A DNA stretch of 14,696 nucleotides from an uncultured Coprococcus sp. (GTDB lineage Bacteria > Bacillota > Clostridia > Lachnospirales > Lachnospiraceae), in assembly GCA_900557435.1 (NCBI GenBank), contig USSH01000034.1:1-14696 (forward strand), read 5' to 3'. Made by a program: the position numbers and the translations under genes. This document shows positions 7,828-14,403 of the stretch, piece after piece. Each line of letters begins with the position of its first letter. Position 1 is the stretch's first letter. The notes beneath the pieces are model-generated. The model saw only the letters and a program-made list of their open reading frames with translations. It did no database searches and was not told the DNA's origin.

Positions 7828-8322
7828 ATGAAGGATAAGAAGAGTGCAAAGACAGAGGAAAAGACGAACGTCATGCGTATACTCGACAGCAAGAAGATAA
7901 AATATAATCATTATTGCTATGTTGAAACGGGCGAGACAAATGGTGAGAAGGTTGCAGCCATACTCGGACAGGATCCTGCATATGTGTACAAGACGCTGGT
8001 GACGGTTGCGAAGTCCGGGGCAAATTATGTATTTGTAATTCCTGTGAAAGAGGAGCTTGATCTCAAGAAGGCAGCGAAAGCCGTCGGGGAGAAGTCGATA
8101 GATATGTTAAAGTCGAAGGACCTTCTTCCACTTACAGGCTATATACATGGCGGCTGTTCACCAATCGGTATGAAGAAGTTCTTCAGAACCACGATAGATG
8201 CAAGTGTGCAGAAGCTTGATAAGATGTATGTGAGCGCGGGCAAGGTTGGGTATCAGATAGAGATAGCGCCGAAAGATCTTGAAAAGGTAATTCGTCTAGA
8301 GTATTCGGATGTGACGGTATAG
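7828..8322 (+). CDS. ybaK: Cys-tRNA(Pro)/Cys-tRNA(Cys) deacylase, YbaK/EbsC family
   Basis: This 164-residue cytosolic editing enzyme removes Cys wrongly attached to tRNA-Pro by prolyl-tRNA synthetase. Family signatures run through its length: NVMRILDSKKIKY near 14-27, GQDPAYVYKTLVT near 48-60, YVFVIPVKEELDLKKAAKA with the conserved Lys residues near 68-88, GYIHGGCSPIGMKK near 107-120, and SAGKVGYQIEIAPKDL near the end. The length is normal for the family. The ATG at 7828 lies 13 nt after AAGGAG (7809-7814), a rather long spacing. A nearer ATG at 7815 leads to a stop after seven codons, so 7828 is preferred. The next gene follows 53 bp later with no terminator between, suggesting one transcript. 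Confidence 0.92.
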   Translation: MKDKKSAKTEEKTNVMRILDSKKIKYNHYCYVETGETNGEKVAAILGQDPAYVYKTLVTVAKSGANYVFVIPVKEELDLKKAAKAVGEKSIDMLKSKDLLPLTGYIHGGCSPIGMKKFFRTTIDASVQKLDKMYVSAGKVGYQIEIAPKDLEKVIRLEYSDVTV

Positions 8323-8375
8323 TATAAAAGAAATGTAGGATTAGAGAGTTCCTGTAGAAAAGGGGGATTACTTAT

Positions 8376-8735
8376 ATGAATTTGCGGTTATACCTGATAA
8401 ATGACTGGGATAAGCTTGTGCGGGAGGCGGAAGATTTTGCATATGATATAAAGGCGTTGAATTCATACCTGAATAGTGATTCAAGAAAGAGCAGTATTGA
8501 TATCAGGTTTTGGGTAAATGACAGTGAACTGTTCAGTAAGATGGTGAATGCAACAGACGATTATGTCACTGTGTATTTGGCTTATCAGGCTATATGCGTT
8601 TGCAGCATAAGAGTTTCATCTAAAAGAGTGAGTATAAATGATGTGAATATAGTCAATCTTGTGAGATGGGTGAATAATACATATGGTGTTGACTGTAACA
8701 AGTATGATACAAATCTGCCGAAAGTGTGGGCATAA
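8376..8735 (+). CDS. Small protein of unknown function (119 aa)
   Basis: I do not recognise this gene. It is probably real: the ATG at 8376 has AAAAGGGGG (8358-8366) 9 nt upstream, codon use resembles the neighbours, and a strong terminator follows 42 bp after the stop. The product is soluble, with no signal peptide or membrane helix. It begins with a hydrophobic strand (MNLRLYLIND) followed by an acidic helical stretch, then alternating strands (DIRFWVND, YVTVYLAYQAICVCSIRV). It reads as a compact alpha/beta fold and may have a ligand- or protein-binding role, but nothing in the sequence shows a catalytic motif. It may share a transcript with the tRNA deacylase gene; I see no functional link. 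Confidence 0.75.
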   Translation: MNLRLYLINDWDKLVREAEDFAYDIKALNSYLNSDSRKSSIDIRFWVNDSELFSKMVNATDDYVTVYLAYQAICVCSIRVSSKRVSINDVNIVNLVRWVNNTYGVDCNKYDTNLPKVWA

Positions 8736-8777
8736 GAAGAGACACAGATTGAATTACTCATATTAATGAAGCTACAT

Positions 8778-8840
8778 AAACGCGGGTATACATGATAACA
8801 GGAATATTACTGTTGTCATGCATACCCGCGTTTGCATTTT
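8778..8840 (+). terminator. Strong rho-independent terminator, possibly bidirectional
   Basis: AAACGCGGGTAT (8778-8789) pairs perfectly with ATACCCGCGTTT (8822-8833). Inside it, CATGA pairs with TCATG and AACAG with CTGTT, with one mismatch and one wobble, making a stem of about 24 bp around an 8-base loop. The plus-strand tail TTTGCATTTT supports termination of the ybaK transcript. It also lies 83 bp beyond the stop of the convergent methyltransferase gene and may stop that transcript too. Confidence 0.85.
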
Positions 8841-8902
8841 GTATATTGTGTTAAGCATATGATCTAAAAATAAGCCTGCTCAGTTCTTTTGGATATTAAT
8901 AG

Positions 8903-8920
8903 CCTGCTACTCCTGCTACT
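8903..8920. repeat. 9-bp tandem repeat spanning the stop codon of the minus-strand methyltransferase gene
   Basis: CCTGCTACT occurs twice in tandem (8903-8911 and 8912-8920). On the coding strand this duplicates the TAG stop in the same frame, three codons apart. A related GCCTGCT occurs at 8874-8880. Confidence 0.7.
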
Positions 8921-9779
8921 TCTGCCATCTTCCGGCGGCGCCGCATGGAAGAACAAGACCGGTCTCGGTCACAGGAAGTCCTATCTCATCTGAGACTACA
9001 TGTCCGCCAAATTTGCTCTTAACCTCTGTGGATATCATATATGTCAGTACGGCAGGTGCAAGACCTGTTGTATACGAATTCACAAGGAAGAAAAGCGGTT
9101 TGTCACATAGCAGCTGACTGCAGAGATTTATGAATGAGTGTATCTTCTCCTCAATCTTCCAGATCTCACCCTTTGGTCCTCTGCCGTATGAAGGCGGATC
9201 CATGATGATCGCGTCGTATTTGTTGCCTCGGCGGATCTCTCTCTCTACAAACTTCACGCAGTCGTCGACTATCCATCTGATAGGTGCATCAGCGAGCCCG
9301 GATGATGCGGCATTCTCCTTTGCCCATGTCACCATGCCCTTTGAGGCATCCACATGTGTGACAGCGGCTCCTGCTTTTGCTGCGGCACATGTTGCACCGC
9401 CTGTGTATGCGAAAAGGTTGAGAACCTTTATATCTTTCTTTGGAGAGTTATTTATCAGCTCACTGAACCAGTCCCAGTTTGCAGCCTGCTCAGGAAAGAG
9501 ACCGGTATGCTTGAAACTGAATGGCTTCAGGTTGAATGTTAGTTCTCTGTAATTTATGGTCCACTGCTTTGGCAGACTGAAGAATTCCCATTCGCCTCCG
9601 CCTTTGTTACTTCTGTGATAGTGACCGTTGAGTTTGTTCCATGACGGATTTTTCTTAGGTGTGTTCCATAGAACTTGCGGGTCTGGTCTGAGCAGGATGT
9701 ATTTGCCCCACCTCTCCAGCTTTTCTCCGTCCGAGCAGTCTATAACTTCATAATCCTTCCATCCATCAGCTATCCACAT
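8916..9779 (-). CDS. Class I SAM-dependent methyltransferase, RlmI/RlmK-like (COG1092 type)
   Basis: The product has 287 residues from the ATG at 9779, chosen because AAAGGA (plus-strand 9788-9793) lies 8 nt upstream. An in-frame TTG at 9809 would add ten residues but has no such site. The N-terminal third (DGWKDYEVIDCSDGEKLERWG, one token longer than needed for recognition) is typical of the family, and LKPFSFKHTGLFPEQAANWDW precedes the Rossmann fold. SAM-binding motif I is LNLFAYTGGATC (about 120-131), the acidic loop follows as HVDASKG, and the catalytic motif is MDPPSYGRG (about 193-201). Relatives methylate cytosine or guanine in 23S rRNA, so an rRNA target is likely, but the exact site cannot be read from the sequence. 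The PUA domain of E. coli RlmI is absent. The gene is transcribed divergently from the next methyltransferase. Confidence 0.85.
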   Translation of the reverse strand: MWIADGWKDYEVIDCSDGEKLERWGKYILLRPDPQVLWNTPKKNPSWNKLNGHYHRSNKGGGEWEFFSLPKQWTINYRELTFNLKPFSFKHTGLFPEQAANWDWFSELINNSPKKDIKVLNLFAYTGGATCAAAKAGAAVTHVDASKGMVTWAKENAASSGLADAPIRWIVDDCVKFVEREIRRGNKYDAIIMDPPSYGRGPKGEIWKIEEKIHSFINLCSQLLCDKPLFFLVNSYTTGLAPAVLTYMISTEVKSKFGGHVVSDEIGLPVTETGLVLPCGAAGRWQK

Positions 9780-9809
9780 ATGTGTAATCCTTTCTATACT
9801 ATATATCAA

Positions 9810-9857
9810 TTAAAGTATCTGCTAAATCATCGGTTAAAGTATCGATTAAAGCATCGA
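9810..9857. repeat. Degenerate 12-bp tandem repeat cluster in the methyltransferase leader
   Basis: Four units resemble TTAAAGTATCGA: 9810-9822 (TTAAAGTATCTGC), 9823-9833 (TAAATCATCGG), 9834-9845 (TTAAAGTATCGA) and 9846-9857 (TTAAAGCATCGA), followed by a partial TAAAAGTG. The last two full units differ by one base. They lie in the predicted 5' leader of the minus-strand methyltransferase gene. Confidence 0.7.
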
Positions 9858-9880
9858 TAAAAGTGTTTGACGCAAATGCC

Positions 9881-9909
9881 ATTTTACATAATTGGCAAAA
9901 TAACTTCAA
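9881..9909 (-). promoter_or_regulatory. Candidate promoter of the minus-strand methyltransferase gene
   Basis: Read on the minus strand: TTGAAG (plus-strand 9904-9909) and TAAAAT (plus-strand 9881-9886) with a 17-bp spacer. It gives a leader of about 95 nt that includes the 12-bp repeats. Confidence 0.45.
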
Positions 9910-9933
9910 AAAATGTATCTTATAGATTATACT
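9905..9933 (+). promoter_or_regulatory. Candidate promoter of the plus-strand methyltransferase gene
   Basis: TTCAAA (9905-9910) and TATACT (9928-9933) are 17 bp apart. The -35 box overlaps that of the divergent promoter, so the two would compete for polymerase if both are real. The leader would be about 150 nt. Confidence 0.35.
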
Positions 9934-10091
9934 GATATATTAGAACAGCGTCAAGGTGCGTTTGCCCTTCTACAGTATGATGCGGCATGATATACTCGGC
10001 TATGAACAGATTTCGAGTGGCAGCGGATATGATGATCGAGAAAATAGCAACTGAAGAAAAAACAACTGAATAAAGTGATGAGACAGATAAA

Positions 10092-11273
10092 GTGGTGGAA
10101 AAAATGAATGACGAGACAAAAGAAGTTATAAAAGAAGTTATAAAACAAATAAGTGAATTGGCACCGTATAAGATAGTTTTGAGCGGAGGTCGTGGCGAGT
10201 ATAGGAAGGTTGTGTTAGAACGTAAGATTATCAAGGGACAGCGGTGTTATCAGATAGAGCGGTATACAGATAAGCAGGTGTTCCATGAGAATTCAGGGGA
10301 AAATGACCTGGTTGATTCACTGATACATCTTGGAGTGGAATTATACAGACAGATAAATGTATTTGCGGCTGGTGAAGAGTGGGATATAAAGGTGTCGAAA
10401 AAAGGTAAGCTGTCGGTAAATAAAAGAAAGACGAAAACAAAGACAATAACGATATCAGGAAATAACCGCAAGAAGAAATATATACTTGAAGAAGGAATGG
10501 ACATCCCAGTGTTTGTACACCTTGGGATATTTACAAAGGATGGCAAGGTGGTTCATTCGATGTATGACAAATTCAAACAGATCAACAGATTTGCGGAGAT
10601 CGTGGATGATGTAATGAAGTCTTACAATAAACCTTCTATTAATATAGTAGACTTTGGATGCGGCAAATCATATCTTACATTCATCGTGTACTATTATCTG
10701 CATGAAATCAAAGGTCTGGATGTCCACATAACTGGTTTGGATCTGAAAGAACAGGTGATAAAAGACTGCAATGATCTGGCTGAGAAGTTTGGATATACAG
10801 GTTTGAAATTTGAACTTGGCGATATACACGGATACAAATCTGACATGGATGTGGATATGGTCATGACTCTCCATGCATGTGATGTTGCAACTGATTATGC
10901 ATTATACAATGCGATATGCTGGAATGCACAGTATATATTGTCGGTGCCTTGCTGTCAGCATGAACTGAACAAACAGATTCACACGGAAAGTCTGGCGGCA
11001 CTGACGCGATATGGAATCATCAAGGAGAGGTTTGCGGCGTTGGCAACAGATTCTATACGAGGCTTGATGTTGGAGGCGTGCGGTTACAAAACGGATATAA
11101 TGGAGTTTATAGACATAGCGCATTCGCCAAAGAATCTGCTCATAAGGGCTGTGAAGAAGAATGTATCTCAGGATAAGCGGAACAGGGCTGTGTCGGATGC
11201 CGAAAATCTCTGCCAGGAATTTGGAGTGAGACAGACGCTGATGGACATGCTGAAGGAAGATGGCAGAGTGTGA
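10092..11273 (+). CDS. SAM-dependent methyltransferase, Methyltransf_32 type
   Basis: The product has 393 residues from the GTG at 10092; ATG at 10104 is an equally possible start, and neither has a strong ribosome binding site. Residues 1-130 form a family-specific N-terminal part ending in a basic stretch (KRKTKTKTITISGNNRKKK). The C-terminal two thirds are a Rossmann methyltransferase: motif I VDFGCGKSYLTF (186-197), acidic loop ITGLDLKE (213-220), LHACDVATDYAL (260-271), then SVPCCQHEL (284-292). The LHACD and PCCQHE pair is characteristic of the Methyltransf_32 group, which also includes the eukaryotic GSTCD, METTL25 and RRNAD1 proteins as I recall. The substrate is unknown; the basic stretch suggests nucleic acid, which is inference. 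The first codons carry a perfect 12-bp tandem repeat giving EVIKEVIK. The downstream NYN/OST-HTH gene starts 89 bp later. Confidence 0.85.
   Translation: MVEKMNDETKEVIKEVIKQISELAPYKIVLSGGRGEYRKVVLERKIIKGQRCYQIERYTDKQVFHENSGENDLVDSLIHLGVELYRQINVFAAGEEWDIKVSKKGKLSVNKRKTKTKTITISGNNRKKKYILEEGMDIPVFVHLGIFTKDGKVVHSMYDKFKQINRFAEIVDDVMKSYNKPSINIVDFGCGKSYLTFIVYYYLHEIKGLDVHITGLDLKEQVIKDCNDLAEKFGYTGLKFELGDIHGYKSDMDVDMVMTLHACDVATDYALYNAICWNAQYILSVPCCQHELNKQIHTESLAALTRYGIIKERFAALATDSIRGLMLEACGYKTDIMEFIDIAHSPKNLLIRAVKKNVSQDKRNRAVSDAENLCQEFGVRQTLMDMLKEDGRV
10118..10141 (+). repeat. Perfect 12-bp tandem duplication inside the methyltransferase gene
   Basis: AAAAGAAGTTAT is present twice in tandem (10118-10129 and 10130-10141) and starts a third time as AAAACAA. 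It encodes two copies of a four-residue unit (EVIK) in the N-terminal helix, so copy changes would stay in frame. Confidence 0.85.
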
Positions 11274-11362
11274 TAAAACTACAGGTTCATTGTAAAATTT
11301 AAATGTATCTGTTAATTATAGTGGATGTGCCAGGGCTTATGCTTAATTTTAGGGAGGAATAT

Positions 11363-12272
11363 ATGAGATCTGCTTTATATATCGACTGCAGTAGCGTGAC
11401 TGCGGAGGATATACCATATATATATATATGAAGAAATTCAGAAAAACGATGAGATTGTTGTGAGCAAGATGTTTGCTGGCGCGGATATCGGGGAGGCTTA
11501 TGAGAAAACTGCCTGCAGGTACAGGATACAGAACGTCAGTGGTGGAGGCGAGAGAAAATGTATCCCGCTTGTGGATATGGCAGTTGAAGTGATGGTCGAT
11601 GCCTGTATGGGAAATGTACGCAAGATGTATATAGTGACAGATGACTATGCGATTGTGCCGCTTCTTGAGAAACTCAGATTGATGGAAGTTGACGCTGTGG
11701 TGATAGGGTCGTGTAAAGCTGACCGCGCCCTGATTGAGAAGACGGACAGATATATTTATCTTGAGATATTGAATGGTGGACAGTGCACGGCGGATATACC
11801 GACAGCAGAAGAGATTGCCCATCAGATCTGCTTAGTTTCTTCTTATTATAATGGCAGGGGCAAAAATGTCACGTTGGAGCAGATATACAGCAGCCTTATC
11901 AGAAAGTATCCGGATTTTGATATAAGAAATTATGGATATACACATTTGTCCAAGTTTGTTGAAAAGAATGTGACAGGTGCACAGGTTGTAAATGACGATG
12001 GTGGTGAAGCATATATAAAAATCATAGATGATAGAAAACAAATAGATGATTTTGCCTATGATTATGTAGCTGGAAAAGGATATGCTTTGGATGATATGAC
12101 CGAATTACTTGACGCACTGGCAGAGAAGTTTCCGGGGTTTGCAATGGAGAATTACGGTTATCGCACAGATTATGGATTTATACTGAGCTTTTCCAGATTC
12201 CGGATATGGGAGAACAAAGGGATAAAGATGAAAAGAACATTTAAGCTCAGTCCGAAAACGGAGGAAGAATAA
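11363..12272 (+). pseudogene. NYN-domain protein with two OST-HTH (LOTUS) domains, frame broken at an (AT)7 tract
   Basis: The true start is the ATG at 11363, 3 nt after AGGGAGGAAT; its frame gives 22 codons (MRSALYIDCSSVTAEDIPYI...) and stops at TGA 11429-11431. The rest of the protein continues in another frame, open through 11427-12272. The break falls in ATATATATATATAT (11416-11429, seven units). With five units the join reads DIPYIYEEIQKNDEIVVSKM, matching the LabA-like NYN pattern as I recall it; eight units would also restore frame. The rest shows VDMAVEVMVDA, then VTDDYAIVPLLEKL (NYN acidic site, degenerate in the usual N/S positions), then two OST-HTH domains (around YPDFDIRNYGYTHLSKFV and around FPGFAMENYGYRTDYGF). 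NYN domains are RNase-like and OST-HTH domains bind RNA, so the intact 301-residue protein (five units) would be a cytosolic RNA-acting factor. Internal starts such as GTG 11460 lack a ribosome binding site. Confidence 0.85.
11416..11429 (+). repeat. (AT)7 dinucleotide tract at the frameshift
   Basis: Seven AT units lie within codons 18-23 of the NYN/OST-HTH gene, just where the reading frame breaks. Five, eight or eleven units would keep the gene in frame; seven does not. Tracts of this kind are prone to slippage. Confidence 0.9.
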
Positions 12273-12596
12273 AATCAGAATAATTCAAAAATTAGTCAAA
12301 AATCTATAAAAATATTAAAAAAAACTCTTGATTTAAAGCAACCTCTAGTATATAATCATTCTTGCTGTGACATGATAGCTGTGAAGCGGAGGTTGCTGCG
12401 TACATATATCGCAGGTTTTTCGTGGAGCGAATGTCAATTTACAAAACTGGCGACAAGTCACTGTACAATATAACCGTCTATCAAAAGATAGAAACGACGT
12501 GTAAGTTCTGGTCTTTGACACGGGACACACACGGGAGAGTGTACAGTCACCACTTGTTGTACTAAGATTAAGTGCGAAAAGGAGGCGGCTTTTTTT
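12273..12596 (+). promoter_or_regulatory. S10 operon promoter region and structured 5' leader
   Basis: There is no gene here. A strong promoter (12328-12356) should start transcription near 12363, leaving a leader of about 230 nt before rpsJ. The leader can fold. CTGCG (12396-12400) pairs with CGCAG (12410-12414) and is followed by GTTTTT, like a small attenuator. CGTCTATC-AAAA-GATAG-AA-ACG forms a hairpin at 12475-12496. ACTGTACA (12460-12467) pairs perfectly with TGTACAGT (12540-12547), with two more pairs beyond a mismatch, enclosing the second hairpin. S10 operons are often under ribosomal protein autocontrol (L4 in E. coli), so a regulatory leader is plausible. I cannot tell whether it matches a described class. 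Confidence 0.65.
12328..12356 (+). promoter_or_regulatory. Strong sigma-A promoter of the S10 operon
   Basis: TTGATT (12328-12333) and a perfect TATAAT (12351-12356) are 17 bp apart, preceded by an A-rich UP-like stretch (12308-12324). This is the best promoter match in the window and suits a ribosomal protein operon. Confidence 0.8.
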
Positions 12597-12908
12597 ATGG
12601 CAAATCAGATTATGAGAATTACACTTAAGGCTTATGACCACAAACTTATCGACAAGGCAGCAGCACAGATTGTTGATACAGTTAAGAAGACTGGCGCAAA
12701 GGTAAGCGGACCAGTTCCAATGCCTACTAAGATTGAGAAGATCACAATCTTAAGAGCAGTTCATAAGTACAAGGACTCAAGAGAGCAGTTTGAGCAGAGA
12801 ACTCATAAGAGACTTATCGATGTAGTTGCACCAACTCAGAAGACAATTGATGCATTACAGAAGATCGATCTGTCAGCTGGTGTATTCATCGATGTAAAGA
12901 TGAAGTAA
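12597..12908 (+). CDS. rpsJ: 30S ribosomal protein S10 (uS10)
   Basis: This 103-residue protein has the normal S10 length and family pattern throughout: [16 protein letters not shown] near the start, the conserved [20 protein letters not shown] loop, [18 protein letters not shown] and the LPAGV-like [12 protein letters not shown] end. It is part of the 30S head and also acts in transcription antitermination as NusE. The ATG at 12597 follows AAGGAGG (12579-12585) after 11 nt including a T7 run; an internal ATG at 12612 is possible but has no site. It opens the S10 operon, followed after an unusually long 167-nt spacer by rplC. Codon use shifts to the highly expressed type (frequent GTT, GCA, AAG) compared with upstream genes. 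Confidence 0.97.
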   Translation: MANQIMRITLKAYDHKLIDKAAAQIVDTVKKTGAKVSGPVPMPTKIEKITILRAVHKYKDSREQFEQRTHKRLIDVVAPTQKTIDALQKIDLSAGVFIDVKMK

Positions 12909-13075
12909 TTTGAATTACGGAACATCAGAAATTAAACAAGTAACCCAATTAGACACGGACTAATTTAAAACAAACCGTGAAAACAATTAAATAACAGTAC
13001 CTAATGCATCTTCGGATGTAATTTAGTATGATTGCAAAAGCAATCCGCTGTGAATTAAATTAGGAGGAAACAGAA
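12909..13075 (+). promoter_or_regulatory. Structured rpsJ-rplC intercistronic region with alternative pairings
   Basis: This 167-nt spacer is dense in inverted repeats. AATTAG (12947-12952) pairs with CTAATT (12960-12965). CACGG (12954-12958) pairs with CCGTG (12975-12979). TGCATC (13005-13010) pairs with GATGTA (13015-13020) around a C(UUCG)G tetraloop, extended by CTAA/TTAG. GATTGC (13030-13035) pairs with GCAATC (13040-13045) around AAAA. CTAATTTAA (12960-12968) is also perfectly complementary to TTAAATTAG (13055-13063), which runs into the rplC ribosome binding site (AGGAGG, 13062-13067). The first and last pairings exclude each other. Confidence 0.6.
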
Positions 13076-13759
13076 ATGAAGAAGGCTATATTAGCTAAGA
13101 AAGTCGGAATGACACAGATCTTCGACGAGAACGGTGTATTAACACCAGTTACAGTATTAGAGGCTGGTCCATGTGTTGTAACCCAGATCAAAACAGTTGA
13201 GAACGACGGTTACGATGCAATTCAGGTAGGATTCGGCGAGAAGAAAGAAAGAGTAACAACAAAGGACGTATCAGGAAAGAAAGTTATCAGAAATCCACAT
13301 GGTGCTGGTAAGGCAGAGGTTGGTCATGCTAAGAAGGCAGGAACAACTCCAAAGACTTTCTATAGAGAGTTCAGACTTGAGAACACTGCTGAGTACGAGC
13401 TTGGCGCAGAGATCAAGGCAGACGTATTTGCTGCTGGCGACAAGATTGATGTTACTGCTAAGTCAAAGGGTAAGGGATACGCAGGCGGCCTTAAGAGACA
13501 CGGCCTTAAGTCAGGTCCTTCAGGACATGGTTCAAAGTATCACAGACATGCAGGTTCAAACGGTTCTGCAACTACTCCAGGTAGAGTGTTCAAGGGTAAG
13601 AAGATGCCTGGTCATATGGGTAGCGTAAGAGTTACAATCCAGAACCTTGAGGTAGTTAAAATAGATGTTGAGAACAATGTAATCTTGGTTAAGGGCGCTG
13701 TTCCAGGACCAAAGAAGTCATTGGTTATGATTAAAGATACAGTAAAGTCTGGTAAGTAA
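13076..13759 (+). CDS. rplC: 50S ribosomal protein L3 (uL3)
   Basis: The 227-residue product is slightly longer than the usual ~210. It opens with [20 protein letters not shown], and the conserved L3 core ([20 protein letters not shown], then [20 protein letters not shown] near 170-190) is intact. It binds 23S rRNA near the peptidyl transferase centre and is an early assembly protein. The extra length lies mostly in an insert around residues 75-100 ([19 protein letters not shown]), which may be lineage-typical. The ATG at 13076 has AGGAGG (13062-13067) at 8 nt. It is the second gene of the S10 operon, with rplD 23 bp downstream. Confidence 0.97.
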   Translation: MKKAILAKKVGMTQIFDENGVLTPVTVLEAGPCVVTQIKTVENDGYDAIQVGFGEKKERVTTKDVSGKKVIRNPHGAGKAEVGHAKKAGTTPKTFYREFRLENTAEYELGAEIKADVFAAGDKIDVTAKSKGKGYAGGLKRHGLKSGPSGHGSKYHRHAGSNGSATTPGRVFKGKKMPGHMGSVRVTIQNLEVVKIDVENNVILVKGAVPGPKKSLVMIKDTVKSGK

Positions 13760-13782
13760 GGCTTTGGAAAGGAGAGACAACA

Positions 13783-14403
13783 ATGGCAACAGTTAAGATT
13801 TATGACATCGAAGGCAGCGAAGTTGGCACATTAGAGCTCAACGATGCAGTATTCGGTGTAGAAATAAATGAGCATATAATGCATAAGGCTGTAGTTGGTC
13901 AGTTAGCCAACAACCGTCAGGGAACACAGAGCGCTAAGACACGTTCAGAAGTTTCCGGTGGTGGGAGAAAGCCTTGGAGACAGAAGGGAACCGGTCATGC
14001 TAGACAGGGTTCAACAAGATCTCCACAGTGGACAGGCGGCGGAGTTGTATTCGCACCAAAGCCAAGAGATTATTCAGTTAAGATGAATAAGAAGGAGAAG
14101 CAGCTTGCTATGAAGTCAGCACTTTCATCAAAGGTTGCTGAGAACAAGCTTGTAGTAGTAGATAAGCTTGAGCTCCAGGAGGCTAAGACAAGCGTATTTG
14201 CAAAGATCCTTGCAAAGCTTTCAGCTCCTAAGGCTCTCGTAGTAACAAAGGATAAGAACAATAACGTTGTTCTTTCGGCAAACAACATTCCAACAGTTAA
14301 GACAACAGTTGCTAATTCACTTAGCGTATACGACATTCTCAAGTATGAGAAGCTTGTTCTTACAAAGGAAGCTGTTGCAGCAATTGAGGAGGTGTACGCA
14401 TAA
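13783..14403 (+). CDS. rplD: 50S ribosomal protein L4 (uL4)
   Basis: The 206-residue product has normal L4 length. The conserved rRNA-binding loop is clear at about 43-95: [40 protein letters not shown] and [13 protein letters not shown]. The C-terminal Rossmann-like part ([31 protein letters not shown]) follows. L4 lines the exit tunnel and in gammaproteobacteria also represses the S10 operon by binding its leader; whether it does so here is unknown. The ATG at 13783 lies after AAAGGAGAG. The last codons contain the ribosome binding site of rplW, and the stop overlaps its start. Confidence 0.97.
   Translation: MATVKIYDIEGSEVGTLELNDAVFGVEINEHIMHKAVVGQLANNRQGTQSAKTRSEVSGGGRKPWRQKGTGHARQGSTRSPQWTGGGVVFAPKPRDYSVKMNKKEKQLAMKSALSSKVAENKLVVVDKLELQEAKTSVFAKILAKLSAPKALVVTKDKNNNVVLSANNIPTVKTTVANSLSVYDILKYEKLVLTKEAVAAIEEVYA

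Larger units (their letters stand above)
9780..10091. other. Divergent promoter region with repeats between two methyltransferase genes
   Basis: This spacer separates the minus-strand and plus-strand methyltransferase genes. It contains a 12-bp repeat cluster (9810-9857) and two back-to-back candidate promoters sharing their -35 region (9881-9933). About 150 bp of A-rich DNA then leads to the right-hand gene. That part has one short ORF (9987-10073, 28 codons) in the same frame as the right-hand gene but ended by TAA at 10071. No ribosome binding site supports it, so it is not called as a gene. Confidence 0.55.

Noticed and set aside
9130..9552. 140-codon plus-strand ORF
   Set aside because: It lies antisense within the methyltransferase gene, whose SAM and DPPSY motifs are clear.
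9780..9809. TTG at 9809 as start of the minus-strand methyltransferase
   Set aside because: The ATG at 9779 has AAAGGA at 8 nt; the TTG has no ribosome binding site.
9799..9882. 27-codon minus-strand ORF with a four-residue repeat (DTL-type) across the 12-bp repeats
   Set aside because: Its ATG overlaps the candidate -10 box of the same strand and no ribosome binding site is present. The peptide repeat follows from the DNA repeat.
9987..10073. 28-codon plus-strand ORF in frame with the downstream methyltransferase
   Set aside because: No ribosome binding site and no recognisable content; more likely spacer.
11349..11822. 157-codon minus-strand ORF
   Set aside because: It is antisense to the NYN/OST-HTH gene, which has clear domain motifs.
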